The notes under the pieces were generated by a model. The model was given only the letters and a program-made list of their open reading frames with translations, was not told where the DNA came from and searched no databases. From the NCBI GenBank assembly GCA_021018995.1, contig CM037588.1:95392765-95456764 (forward strand): a DNA stretch of 64,000 nt, written 5' to 3'. Every line of letters starts with the position of its first letter. Within the stretch, counting starts at the first letter, position 1. Origin of the DNA: Chloranthus sessilifolius. Its lineage: Eukaryota > Streptophyta > Magnoliopsida > Chloranthales > Chloranthaceae. Both the position numbers and the translations under genes were made by a program. Below, piece by piece: positions 43,940-56,024 of this stretch.

Positions 43940-45560
43940 TCACCCAAATAATTTTGAGCAATGGTCACGGATCTCTGTTTCGCGTTCCCAAGTGGCTTCT
44001 TCAAAAGAATGATTTCGCCACCTCACAAGTATCAACAGAATCCGCTTGTTCCACAAGATCTGCTCCGCATGGCCCAAGATCAGTACTGACTCCTCAATCA
44101 ATGATAAATCCTTTTGAAGTTCAATGGGCTAGTAGTCTAACACATGAGCCGGGTCTTTGATATACCTCTGTAACATAGACACGTGAAATACATTATGCAT
44201 GTTGGATAGTTGCGGCGGCAAAGCAATCATGTATGCAACTTTCGACTCGACCCAATATCTCAAAAGGTCTAATATAACGCGGGCTTAGCTTTCCACGCTT
44301 GTCGAAATACATCACGCTCTTCGTAGGCGAGATTTTCACGAAGGCGCTGTCCCCAACCTGAAACTCAACATGTGCTCGTCTAAGATTCGCATAACTCTTT
44401 TGGCGACTTTGAGCTACTCGTTATCTCTCGCGGATCAGCCGAACAGTTTCGATCGTACTGTCCACGATCTTCGATCCCAAAACAAGCATCTCACCAACCT
44501 CATCCCAATTAAGTGGAGACTTGCATCTCCGCCCATACAAATCCTCAAATGGTGTCATTTCAATGCTAGCCTGGTAGCTATTGTTATAGGCAAACTCAAT
44601 CAGAGGTAAGTGTTGGTCCCATGACCTTGAAAATCCAATATGCAAGCACGTAACATGTCCTCGATGATTTGTTCACCGGCTCAGTTTGCCCATCGGTCTG
44701 AGGATAAAATACCAAACTGAAATCAAGCCTAGAACCATCCCTTCCTGAAATTGCTACCAGAACTAAGACGTGTAAAGCGGATCCCTGTCTGAAACAATAC
44801 TGACGGGTATACCATGTAACCTAATAATCTCCTTAAGGTATAGTTTTGCGAGCTTACTGGTAGTATACGTCGTATTATACAGAATAAAGTGGGCAGATTT
44901 GGTCAATCTATCCACAATGACCCAGATGGTATTGTCTTTCTTTAATGTTCTTGGTAACCCCAAAATGAAGTCTATAGAGATGGCTTTCCATTTCCACTAG
45001 GGTATCGGTAATGGTTTTAATAATCCAGTTGGATTCCGATGATCAACCTTGATTTGCTGGCATATTAACCGTCTCGACACGTACTCGACTACATCTCTCT
45101 TCAAGCCTCTCCACTAAAAACTTCTTTTTAAATTCCGATATATCTTGGTACTTTCAGGATGTATGGCATACATTGACTTGTGAGCTTCTTCAAAAATAGT
45201 GTCTCGAAGCTCAGTATTGGTCGATATGCACATCCGATCCCGAAATAGCAATGTTCCGTCCTCTCAAATGGAGAAATCTGGTTTAGTCCTGCTGATCACA
45301 TCCCGTCTGATAGCCATGAGATCATCATCGGTCATCTGTAGCTTCAGGATATTCTCGAAGAGTGTCGGTCGAATCACAATACTAGTTATTAAGGCTCCGG
45401 CACCTCAAACCTGGTGTCGCATAGGGCCATCTTCAAGTAACTGCCACCTATGCATATTCACAACAAGATGTGACAACTGAGTAGAAGAATTTCAGCTCAG
45501 AGCATCTGCCACAACGTTCACCTTCCCAGTGTTGTACTGGATGGAACAATCATAGTCTTT
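43940..45560 (-). pseudogene. Integrase with chromodomain-type end of T4
   Basis: Recognisable pieces on the minus strand: WVIVDRLTKSAHF and IVSDRDPLYTS from the catalytic core, WDQHLPLIEFAYNNSYQASI and YGRRCKSPLNWDEVG after it, and a C-terminus ending WRNHSFEEATWERETEIRDH with stop TGA at 43940-43942. The EEATWE motif is the end of the chromodomain of Tekay/Del-type chromoviruses, which can steer insertion to modified histones. The frame is broken repeatedly, for example by a TAG after PLYTS. The zinc-finger part (about 45000-45500) is too decayed to describe in detail. Confidence 0.85.
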
Positions 45561-45592
45561 CAGGAACTCCATCCATCGTCATTGCCTCATAT

Positions 45593-46461
45593 TCAAATCC
45601 TTTGAGTGAAGAGATATTTGAGGCTCTTGTGATCCGTAAATATATCAAACGTCTCTCCATATAAATAATGCCTCCATATCTTCAGAGCGAAGATCACCGT
45701 CACTAACTCAAGGTCATGAGTTGGATGATTCTTCTTGTGGTCTTTGAGTTCCCTGGAGCAGCAAGCAATGACTCTCTTGTCATGATTAAGCGCGCAACCC
45801 AAACCACTATACGAAGCGTCACTATATACTATAAAACCTCCATTGCTATAGGGTGGTTTGAATACCCGGTTCATCAGATCAATAAATGATGCCGACATGT
45901 TTGTCAACCCAAATGACATCACTAAGAACTCATAGTGATCATACCTCGTGCGAAATACAGTCTTTAAAATGTCCCCAACCCTGATCTTCAATTGATGGTA
46001 TCCTGACCTCAAGTTGATCTTTGAAAAAAACTTTACACCTTGTAGTTGATCAAAAAGGTCATCAATCTGCAGGAGTGGATAATGATTCTTAATCATCAAC
46101 TTATTTAACTGTTGATAGTCGATGCAGAGCCATATCGAACCATCCTTTTTTTTGACAAACAAGATCGGTGCTCCCCAAGGAGACACACTAGGTTAGATAA
46201 ATCCTTTGTCTAGAAGTTCTTACAGCTGCTCCTTCAGTTCTTTCAACTCGGTTGGAGCCATGCGATACAAAGCTTTTGATAACAGCTCGGGGCCTGGAGC
46301 CAACTCAATCGCAAACTCGATCTCTCGGTCAGGTGGTAGTCCAGGGAGATCCTCGGGAAATACTTTCGAAAACTCGTATGCAACTAGCATGTTTGCAATA
46401 ATAGTCTTCCTGTCTGGTTGCTCTTGCAAGAACACAAGATATCCACTTCATCTGTTCCTCA
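45593..46461 (-). pseudogene. RT and RNase H of T4, joined by an internal deletion
   Basis: The N-terminal part has FSKVFPEDLPGLPPDREIEF, then after stops [40 protein letters not shown] and [21 protein letters not shown]. There the frame passes straight into [14 protein letters not shown], the start of RNase H, followed by [22 protein letters not shown] and [11 protein letters not shown]. Compared with T5 about 450 bases (about 150 codons) are missing in frame near 45850, including the catalytic YVDD-type box and the connection domain. No polymerase activity is possible. Confidence 0.92.
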
Positions 46462-46894
46462 TCATACGCTGATATCGAATCGAAGAGATGAACAGTACAA
46501 TGGTCGATCGCATGTCAAAAAATCTGAATGATCTACCCCACTAGGACGAAAGGTAACTATCTTTCTTCGGCAGCCGACATTCGCATCGTGAGTGGACAGC
46601 AAGTACATATCAAGGATCACTTCGAATCCTTGCATATCTAATAAGATCATATCTGCACAACTTCATGATCTTCGTAATCCCTAATGGAAACAATAACTGA
46701 TTGATACACTATGTCGGTTGTCACCGGTTTTCTCGTAGGGATTGATACAGCCAGAATGAAATCTAAAGGTTCAGCAATAACCTTTAATTTTGCTACAAAC
46801 CGGGGTGTCACAAAAGAGTGGGTAGATCCTGGATCTATCAATACTTGTGACTCATAACAACAATAATCACCCTCGTGATACATTTGTAAGGTAC
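46462..46894 (-). pseudogene. Aspartic protease of T4
   Basis: The second exon begins GTLQMYHEGDYCCYESQ and continues VLIDPGSTHSFVTPRF, with the catalytic Asp in DPGS, then LDFILAVSIPT and, after a frame break near 46650, ILLDMQGFEVILDM. The parallel to T5 (RDPGSTHSFTTPRF, ILLDMQGFDVILGIDWL) is close. It processes the polyprotein in this family. It is reached from gag only if the 147-bp intron upstream is removed. Confidence 0.85.
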
Positions 46895-47041
46895 CTAGTT
46901 TTCATGCATGTTATTCAATTAGATGTTTATTCAAATGGTTTACTGCATTATAAAGGAGAAATTCCTAAGATTATCTCATTTTATGCATCTTCTCTATCTA
47001 CAAGACGAGAATATAGACTTATAATCCACAGTAAATCATAC
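46895..47041 (-). other. GT-AG intron between gag and protease of T4 (147 bp)
   Basis: On the minus strand the exon ends ATCATCCAAG, the intron starts GTATGATTTAC and ends GAAAACTAG, and the next exon starts GTACCTTACAAATG. Joining the exons gives NDIIQ-GTLQ in one frame (phase 1). The intron is AT-rich. Unspliced RNA meets TAA eight codons after the last Gln of gag. T5 has the same junction with 148 bp. Predicted from sequence, not shown by transcripts. Confidence 0.75.
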
Positions 47042-48330
47042 CTTGGATGATGTCATTGAATGTCTGGGCATCCACAGCTGTGATGGCATAAGCCCGACCC
47101 TAAACAGTAAGTCGAGAAGATCTTTGAGTAGCCGTCAAAATAGTCCTTTCCTTGCTCTTCTCTGAACAATCCTTAACCATGTGGCCAATCTTGCTACACC
47201 TGAAGCAAGCTCCAATGTTCCTCCTGCAGTCATCCATCTTGTGTGGTTTCTCACACCTTATACACAGTGGGGCAGGAGTAGAAAGCGCAAAACGAGATGA
47301 TCCCTGTGCCACTGATGTCCCACTAGCAACCGTGTTTGAAGGACGGAAGGGTTGCATAACTAATGTCCCAGACGTTCTCTTATAGGAGGTCGGCCCAGAA
47401 TAGGTAGCAGGTCGCAAGTAAGTCAGCTGAGTAGGATATATCGGCGATCTCGAGAATCTCGACTTCTTGCTCGCCTGCTCTGAAGCACTAGATTGCCCCT
47501 AGCCAATCCTGTTCCGATTCATCTGATCCCTCCTCAAAAACTGCTTCTAATTATCTTCCTCAACAATGAGGGCCTTTGACATAACTCCCCCATAAGTCTC
47601 CATATCCCACATCGACACTCTCTCCTGTATATTTGGCCTCAGTCCACGCTGAAACTTCTGGGCCTTCATCAATTCGGCGGCCACGTGTAGAGGTGCAAAC
47701 CTCGAGAGTCCATGAACTAAGCTTCATACCCATGCATTGTCATATCGCCCTGCTCCAGTTTGATGAACTGGACCTCCCACTGATTCCTCACAATCTGGGG
47801 AAAGTACTCGTCATTGAAGACCTCCACAAACTTGGACTAGGTCCATGGAATATTTGGAGTATCTTGTTCCCGAGACCTCTTCACCGATTTCCACCACGGG
47901 TAAGCCTCTCCATCTAAAGTAAAAGTCGCCCACCTTAGCATTTCCACCTTAGTGCACTGAAGCACCTCGGACATCTTCTCCATGTCATTAAGCCATTTCT
48001 CAACTTCAATCAGACTAGTCTGACCCGAAAACATAGGAGGACGCATTCTCCTAAACTCTGCAAACCCTGACGGTTGATTCCTGGCCCAAGTAACTATGCT
48101 TGTTGAGCCATAGATGTCGTCTGTTGTGCCATATTGTTAGCCAAGGCCTCCAATACTTGCTCAACACGTCCGTCACCACCTCTTCCAACTCCTACAGACA
48201 CTGCATTAGAACCGAAAATGAATCCAGCTCCCCTTAATGTACCTATGCCCTCAGGGACATCTATTAACGGAACTGTCCTCAATCCGTCCAAACCTCTGCC
48301 TCTGCCACTTGCTTTAAAGCATGGGGCCAT
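47042..48330 (-). pseudogene. Gag of T4
   Basis: It starts MAPCFKASGRGRGLDG at 48330. The capsid domain has MRPPMFSGQTSLIEVEKWLNDME-type segments and LDGEAYPWW (about 48046-47837). A double zinc knuckle is seen at 47280-47150: CIRCEKPHKMDDC and CFRCSKIGHMVKDC, both CX2CX4HX4C-like and complete. The end reads GRAYAITAVDAQ and NDIIQ at the intron donor. Several stops interrupt it, including a TAG at about 47101 where a Gln codon is expected from T5. It binds and packages element RNA. Confidence 0.85.
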
Positions 48331-48426
48331 AGTGGTCTATCATTGTGAAAATAATAACATTAATCAATTTCGATTATAAAAACAATCAAGCCCATTGCCC
48401 TACGAAATACGAACCTAATGCCATTG

Positions 48427-48439
48427 GCTATGATACCAA
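48427..48439 (-). promoter_or_regulatory. Primer binding site of T4 (initiator tRNA-Met)
   Basis: Minus strand TGGTATCATAGCC, close to the classic TGGTATCAGAGC site, next to the LTR border at 48441. Confidence 0.9.
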
Positions 48440-48440
48440 C

Positions 48441-48909
48441 TGTGACGATCCGACTTTCGCGTATCCGAAATTACGGGAAGGTTGGCTCGCCAACCTATTG
48501 ATAAATTGATAAGCCAGACAGAACTCAAGCAAATATTAGAGTATAACAAAAGGAAGCTCCATTTCTATACAAAATGCAAGACAAAAATAATGGTTCTAAT
48601 TCCATATGAAAACACGTGGATAAAAGAACCGAAACGAACCACCGGTGATGGCCGACCATCACCGAAACATGGTTCACAAAAATAAAGTAAAATATTTCTA
48701 AAAACACTAAACAAACATGCTGGATGTACCAAGCCCAAATATCTAGTCTCACAAAACGAAATACACCAAGACAAAATAGAACCCTAATCCGGAAAGAACT
48801 CTTGAGGAGGAATCACAGAATCGTCCTTCGGAATGTAGTCTGAGTCATTGAGCTTCGGATCTCCAGAATCCAAATCAGTACCTGTGCCTGGAAATATAAT
48901 CAGAATGAG
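48441..48909 (-). repeat. 5' LTR of T4, inner part
   Basis: Matches 40774-41230 and stops at ATGAG (48905-48909), where A3 begins with TGTTATGC. In the 3' LTR the same sequence continues past GTGAG without interruption, so the empty site is known. Confidence 0.9.
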
Positions 48910-51239
48910 TGTTATGCTGCCCACCTTGCAATTATTATATGATAAACACAGCCAATTAAAAGGCACAAATTACAGATATAAGGAATCAAGGTGAGTAACT
49001 AGTCCTGCAAGTACCAGGGCTATTGCAGCATGTTTTAAAAGGTAAGTAAGGGTATTTCCACAGGGAAATGTCATTTAACTATAGTAAATCTTCAGATCTA
49101 TGGTGGATCTAGCACTCTATCCTAATTTAAGCTAATTTAAAATAGGAAAGAGGAGAGGTTTTAGGTTTTGTCACTTTTTACTACAAACTACAAAGGTTAA
49201 ATGCAAGTGATCTAGATCTGATCAAACACAGAGATGAGATAAAATAGAGTAAAGATAAAAATTCAAAAGATGGAGAACAGCAGCTAGGGGTATTGGTCTC
49301 TTATTAAAAATCAAAGGAATCAAAGGCAGTGTAGAGGACAAATTTACAACAATCCTCCATCTGGCTACCAGCTCCCCAGGTTCCCCCGACAGATTTAAGG
49401 TATAAGAATCCAATCTCCACCAATGAATCGAAGCAATCCTAGGATTATGATTTGCCCTTCTACTAGATACAATTCTTCCCAGAGATTGCTCTAATCTATT
49501 GATCTTGATTGGAACAGGTAAACTATTACAGATGCTACAGGTGCCAGGCTACCAGCTCCCCATTTCTGGCTGGCATCCATAGGAGTATCCAATCCAGGGA
49601 AATCAAATATGACGAAGTGAAATATATATCAGAATCACCTTTAAAAACCACAATTATATTGCAAACTTATAATCCTATTGTGCCAGGATCTGCAATCTGT
49701 GCAATATACAATCTCTTATAAGCCAATGAAACTCTCGATTTATAGCTCAAGACCTCACCCTAATTACTGAAAAGAGTTTAGCCAACCATGATTGACTAAA
49801 GAGAGAATGGGAGAAGAAGGAAGAGAGAGGGAGTTTTTAGAGGGAAAAATGGATCTCGAATGAAGCTCTAGTTCTCTCAAATTCTAGATGGTTCTTCTGT
49901 AAAAGTTCTCTTCTATTTATACCTTCTCCCTCTGTCTCAGATCAGTTTCAGCCAATTAGAGGCTAAAAGAATAATTCTATTATTTTGGGCTGCTGATGTG
50001 ACTGATTTCTCTTCTAGAAACTCCTCTCTCATTAGTTCACAATCGACAAATACATGCGAGGCAGTTAGGGTTTCCAATCGTGCATAGTTGAATACCAAAA
50101 ATACCCCTAGGGGTAGCTGACATGCTTTGGGATGTGTGCACAGACTTCTGAAATTGGCAGCTGTTGAAGAAACATGCTGAGAAGTTCCTAATATGAGTGT
50201 CGAGAGGTTCAGGGAACCTCTCGACAGGTTCTGAGTATGCTTGTTCTTCATTTTGACAAGTTCTCTGTGGCTTTCGAAAGGATTGGGTAGCTCTCGATAG
50301 GATCTGGAGGCTTCTCCACAGGTTTGGAAACATCTCGAGATGTTGATTTGCACTCGTTGATAGGATTGGAGTTCAATTCAACCTTCTGTCCAATTCTTCA
50401 TCCATCCTCTCGACAGGTTATAATCATCCTGTCGACTTGTTATAGAATCTACCGTTGAGTTCTCGATAGGTTGTCATGGATTGCTCGACAGGTTCTGTTG
50501 AACCTCTCGAGATGTACTTGGAACCTCTCAGTATCCCCTGCACCTTCAGGTAAGGTGTCGACAGGTTGACTTGCGCTGTTCGACAGGTTAAGTTGAACTT
50601 CGCGATAAGTATCTGGAACCTCTCGACTTCTTCTGCACCTCCAGGTATCCTCTCGACAGGATCCCCAATTGCACCTCCAACCTTTCGATAGGTACTGGAA
50701 CCTCGCGAGACCTTCATGTTTCCAACTCCATTGCTCTCAATAGGTTGGCTATTGCTTATAGAACCTCTCGACAAGTACTGGGAAGCTCTCGATAGCTTCA
50801 TGCAACCTCTCGATATCTTAGTTTTTAGGCATTAGATCCTCGCGACAGCTAAAGCTAACCTCTCGACAGGTTTACTCTTGTGCTTCCACTGCTAGCACAC
50901 ATCTCTAGTGTACTGTTCTTTCTTTGTTCAACACCCAACAACCTCTTGGTGGATTCAATCTTCATTCCTTACGACTACACTTGGCCTCAAGCATCCTCAG
51001 TTTGGTTCAAGACATTCTCATGAATTTCAAAGGCTGCTTGATTGGCTGGCCTTTGGGCTGTAAGGTCACATGTTGAGCAACAAATTGCTTCTTTGGCTAT
51101 TGTAAGTGAATATATGCACTAAGCTTGCAATTTATTACTTATCTATAAAATGCACTTAAAACACATTATTAGTCAGCTCAAGGGTTCACCAAAGGTCAGG
51201 TTAGGAGGTGAAAAATGATATTTTTTACTGCTTAATACA
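48910..51239 (-). repeat. 3' LTR of A3
   Basis: Starts TGTTATGCTGCC and ends GCTTAATACA on the plus strand. Minus-strand order: array of CTCTCGACAGG/CCTGTCGAGAG motifs with variants (about 50885-50205), TATA box GGTATAAATAG (49923-49911), leader. The primer-side part is related to, but well diverged from, the A1 LTR (for example CCCTGTGGA-AT-CCCTTACT). Confidence 0.88.
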
Positions 51240-51275
51240 CCCCCAAACCTAAGCTTTGCTAGTCCCTGAGCAAAG
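51240..51275 (-). promoter_or_regulatory. Polypurine tract and hairpin of A3
   Basis: Minus strand CTTTGCTCAGGGACTAGCAAAG then CTTAGGTTTGGGGG directly before the LTR; the same hairpin as in A1. Confidence 0.75.
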
Positions 51276-52856
51276 GAGAAAGTAAAAATAATTATTGAAA
51301 ATAAAAAATGTCACTTTTGTAGGGAACACAGATGCATTTAGCATATGCATCAAGCCTTTTTAACCCCTAGGTGATCCCTAGTGGAGGAGTGAAGTCTCCT
51401 GAGGGTTTACAGTAAAGTTACCCACAAACTTCTCCAATAAAATCAGTCAATATCAGTGCAGCATGTTAAAACAAAATTCAAGCAATATAAAAGTCACTCC
51501 ACACCTTTTCCATTCAGTTTTAGAGAAAACATGACAATTCAAAACAAAAATTTTGCTGTAATTCCTTCATAGTCAATCAGCTCATGTCAAGGTATTTTCT
51601 ATGAAAATTAATGCAAAGCTTACCCTCAAATTGAGAATCTTGTTTTGATAATGCCCCCATCAATCATTATTTTAGACCCAAAGATCACCGGGGCTGTTAC
51701 TCAAATCAAAAATAGAAGAGTGTATCAATTCACACAGCTCAAGCGCAGTTACATCCCTCAAATAGGACTGCAAGCATGAGCATAGGCATTGCTCTAACTT
51801 CTAAAATTTTCTAACTCCTTTCACCATAGATCAAACAAATTCTCATCTCCACATAACAGCTCAATCAATTTTAGATTAGTAAGGTCTTTTTATTGGGTTG
51901 TAATGTGGCTTATGGGTGAAGTTTATAAAGAATAAAAGGGAGGAATGGGATTCAAAATTGATAAATCAACAAGGTAAGGAGGTGATTTGCAACTTCACAA
52001 CCTTCATTTCAGTATAAATCCATCTTCTTTTTGAATTTTTAGAGCCAAAGTGAGCAGCGTTTTCTCTTCTCTTTCAAAATATCCAATGTAGTGACTTCTC
52101 TTTCTCATTCTTTTATTTTGCTTTTCAACTTTTTTCTTTTCTTTTTGTATGCTTTTTCTCTTTGTATTTTTCTCTATTTTTCTTTTTATGGGCTGGAATG
52201 CCACAACTACCACCAAATGTGCTTTCTTCTCTTTCAACCAACTGTCAAACCTTGCTCCTTTAACCTCACTTCTCATTCTATTTCCTGATTTCTCAGATTG
52301 AGGGTGAACTAAAACAAGTCAAGAGGTTTTGGGTTCAAATTTTCTGATTTTTATCAAAGAAAAGCTGGGATTTTTAAGGCTCAAATGGTGTGTATCAAGG
52401 GTAGTTCAAAGGTGGGAACTTTTAAGCTCAAACTGTCCAAGGGATGGCCTTACTTCATGTCCTCAATGTCATGAATGCTGTCAAGCTGTTTCAACTTGGA
52501 TTTGCCTAACTTTTAGTGAGAAAAGATAGATTCAATCAGTCCTTAGAGCAGACAAAATTGCCAAATACTCTTCAACGAAAATTTTTCAGGCCTAAATCTC
52601 ACTGGGTATGGTCTTTCACTAGATTTTTGGGGTCTATCCTCACAATTTTCTCTCTTTTCAAGTTCACTAAGCCCTAATTTTTAAAAAATTCCTGACATTT
52701 GCTTCATGAAAATGTTAGAACTATAACATGTTCCAGTTTTAAAAAGTTTTTAATTTCCTCTATTTAAAAAAAAATCAGGTGGGAAATTATTTTATTTTCT
52801 CAATTTCTATTAAAACCTTGCTGCACTGCCATTAATTATCCATTGGCAAACCTTGC
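51276..52856 (-). other. Conserved noncoding segment before the 3' LTR of A3
   Basis: Aligns with 9674-11242 of A1 with few gaps; 52600-52190 is especially close. No sense ORF of note. Confidence 0.65.
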
Positions 52857-52872
52857 CACACCCCCAAACCGA
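52857..52872 (-). promoter_or_regulatory. Second polypurine-tract-like sequence of A3
   Basis: Minus strand CGGTTTGGGGGTGTGG, about 1.62 kb before the 3' LTR, preceded by GAGGACACTGCTCCTCAT. Confidence 0.65.
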
Positions 52873-53207
52873 TGAGGAGCAGTGTCCTCACTAATTTAAA
52901 GATAAAGAGATGTGCAGCAGGAGAAAAACATAGACAAATAAGCAAGGAAAGAAAAATAAACAATTGAAAACTCGGCTAAACAAAGGACACCAATGCACAA
53001 ACAAAATAAGAACAAGTATTCATCATAACACACAAATAAAGACAAGAAAGCAAGCAATAGAACAGAAAGACAGCAAGAAAATCACAATAAATAAATTAAA
53101 GAGAAATTCCATTGATAACACAAAAAGATGGACAAAAATACAAAAGCATCCTAACTAACTGTAGCAAGCCTACAATACCAGGTAAAAATCCTTAAAACAA
53201 GCTAAAG

Positions 53208-56024
53208 CTACTCAGAGTCAGAGGTGACAATGTCATCAGGGTTGATTCCTTGTTGATCAACATAGGCTTTCAACTAAGCTCTCCTTTCAGCCTTGGTCTG
53301 CACTTTGTTAGTAGCTACCTCCTCAGATTGGGTAGCTGTCTCCTTCCCTTTTTTGACTTACTAAGAGGGTGAACTTGCAGGAGGGGCAGTGGCTTGTGCA
53401 GGTGTTGTGCCAGTCAATTCAGCCAATCTTCTTTCGAGGATTTCTACTTTTATTTCAGCAAAGAGAATTCTACTTTCAATGAGTTCCCTTGTAGCCTTTG
53501 TAGTCTCTCTGAAGGCAGCTAGCCTTTTCTCAAGTCCATCTGCTCTCAATTTCTCTATTGTGGCCTCTAGCTTCTGAGCTTCAAATTGCAGTAAAATTTG
53601 TTGCCAGCCTTTGGATATCCTCATCATCTCATTGTTGTAATCCACAGTCATTTGATTGATTTGTGCTTCATAAGGCATCTCAATTGATTTGCGGAGGGCA
53701 GCCATGCCTCGCACAACATCCCTTTTGAGGTAAGAGTTTTGTTGCATGACATGGAGGAGGGTAGAGTATGGAGGAGGCAGGGGAAAGGAAGTGGCAGGGA
53801 GTATGGACTGAGGGGATTCAAGTTCAGGATCTAGGTCAATTTGGGTTGGGGTTGAGGAGGTTGGGATGAGGTCCTCCACATTTGTGGCAGCACCAGAGGT
53901 AACTACAGCAGGTGGGAGATGAGGTTGGGATTGTGTGAGGATGGTTGGCAGCGGTAGAAGAATAATTGGAGGTTGGATAGGGTTAGGCTGGGGTTCTAGG
54001 TCAGGTTCAGTGCCAGTTTGAGTGGATGCATTAGTATAGGTAAGAGGAGAGAGTTCTAGGATGGGTACAATAGGGTGGGGGAGGTACATGGGTGAGCATA
54101 GGGATAACTGGTTGTTGGGAAGGTTGGGTTAACAAAGTCAAGGTGGAGTGGATGGCCTGTATGCTAGTTGGAAGGGAGGATTGACTTTGGAGTGTGAGGT
54201 ACATGGCTTGGAGTGTGGCCTCAATTGATGATTGGGTTTAGTTGTTGGCCATAACCTGGGATTGAAGGGAAAGTAATAGGTTGAGGATATGGGGTAAGGG
54301 GTCAGGTGTGACAGGGGCTGTGGGTTGGATTGGTAGAATTGGTTGGAAAGGGGAAGTGTGGGCATGGTGTAAATGGGTAGGCTGTGGAGAGTTAGGTAGG
54401 GGGGTATATTCATACCCAATGTCCTGCACAATGGAGTCAATTAGGGATGAATATCCCTCAGTAGTTATTTGGTCCTAGGTGTGTGGAGGTGATATGGAGA
54501 AGGTAGGGTCAATGTTAAAGGACATGGATGGCGGAGAAGTGATGGCTTGTTCAGCTGAAGTGGAAGGGTGGGGGCTTGAGGGTTCAATAGCTGAGATGGA
54601 TGGGCTTGCTGAGGGGGTAGGCTTAGACTTTCTCTAGTAGGTTGAGGTGATGTGTAAGGAAGGTAGGATAGGGATTGGGTCTATGGTAAGAGGAGCAGCT
54701 GAAGGTGTGGATGGGTGATGGTGGAAAGGGAGGCTGAAGTGCTAGGAGGTATGGAAACTGGAATGGAGGGCAAAGGAAATGAGATGGATGGTAGAGGAGC
54801 TGATGGGATGGAAAAGTTAGGGATATCAGGGCTGACACTGGGCAAGGGCACAGAAGTGGAAGAAATGGAAGGGATGACTGAAGGTGCTAAGGGAATCAAA
54901 GGGGTAGCTGCAAAGCTGGCCACTTGAGGTGCCTCCCTTTCAAGACTATCAACGAATTTACTCTTACTTTTTCCAATCAAGGACCTACTAGCAGACCAAG
55001 CCTGCTTTCCAAACACTTTGGGCTTCACAATTTCCACTTCCTCATCCCCTTTAAAAATAAATTGACCTCTCTTAAGTAAGGCAGTGATGAGTCTGCTGTA
55101 GGGGAGCCCTGGTAGGGCTTGGGCTTTCCTACATTTGTCATTCACATCCACCATTGCTTCAAACACCAACCAAGCAGCATTTAAAATCTGGCCCTTAAAG
55201 AAAAAGTATAGGGCATCCATTATTGGTGTTCTTCTCTCTTGCTGATGGCCACTGACATATATTTTTTTTCTCAAAATTGAATTAAAGAATAGCATGCTGG
55301 AATGGAGATCCCTCCTCATTATTGATTCCCCAGACACCACAATGCCTTGACTGAGGTGTCTGGCCATTGCTTTGAAGGGCATATTTTTAGGTTTTGGCAG
55401 ACCATAGGATGGATAAAAAACAGATGGGAATCCAAGAACCAACCCTATATCATTGTAATTGACAACAATATCTTGGTGATCAATTACAATCTCCAGACAA
55501 GGATCATTTGAACCTGGCATGGTCTTCTTCCTGAGGTTCTGATACCATAACTTAACCAGCCTAGGATATGATTTCTCTTGCAAAGGGGTCATCAGTGGTG
55601 TCAGACCTGCCTTCACCAAATAGTCCATTGTGGGCTTGCAATCCTCTTCGTTAGAAAAGTAGGGGGTGTCAACAATTGTCTCTGGGATTAAGCCTAAGGC
55701 ATCCACAAATTCATTGGGAATGGATTTGTTCACAGGGACTTTAGGCTCAGCCACAGGGCTATCCTCAGACTCAGGAATTTCAGGCATAGGGATTTCTACC
55801 TCAGGGGCCTCCTCAACAAATTCTTCACTGGTTTGGGCCCTCTTTCACTTCTTGGCTTTCTTGGACTTCACAGTTTTCTTAGCTTGGTCCATGACTAGCT
55901 TTCTTTTTATAGGTGGGGATTCAGTGGGTTGTGTGGTGAGCCTACTGGACTTCCTAGTGGCTTTGGTAGTGGACTTAGAAGGTACTTTGAAAATATTAGC
56001 CAAGGTATCCTCTTGACCTACCAT
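53208..56024 (-). pseudogene. Third ORF of A3 (plant-transposon-protein domain, Pro-rich, coiled coil)
   Basis: It starts MVGQEDTLANIF at 56024 with a Lys-rich N-terminus (PPIKRKLVMD, KSKKAKK), then a TGA. The clean frame 55787-54681 holds the domain: EKSYPRLVKLWYQNLRKK, IVIDHQDIVVNYNDIGLVLGF, GESIMRRDLHSS, GHQQERRTPIMDAL and FKGQILNAAWLVFEAMVDVND. A Pro/Ser/Thr-rich part follows with shifts (about 54890-54100). The last frame (54089-53361) ends in a helical stretch, NSYLKRDVVRGMAALRKS ... LEATIEKLRADGLEKRLAAF ... ILFAEIKVEILERRLAEL, likely coiled coil. The tail with VDQQGINPDDIVTSDSE ends at 53208 after two more stops. It lies after integrase, like the extra ORF of Athila elements, but has no signal peptide or membrane helix. 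Confidence 0.8.

Larger units (their letters stand above)
40774..48909 (-). mobile_element. T4: Tekay/Del-type chromovirus, 5' LTR split by A3
   Basis: Ty3-type element on the minus strand with 3' LTR 40774-43260, polypurine tract, pol with a chromodomain-type C-terminus, a gag-protease intron, gag, an initiator-Met primer site and the first 469 bases of the 5' LTR, after which A3 is inserted. LTR ends are TGTAATATCCC and GTCACA on the minus strand. The rest of the 5' LTR lies beyond the window. Coding parts carry many stops and an internal deletion in RT. Confidence 0.92.
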
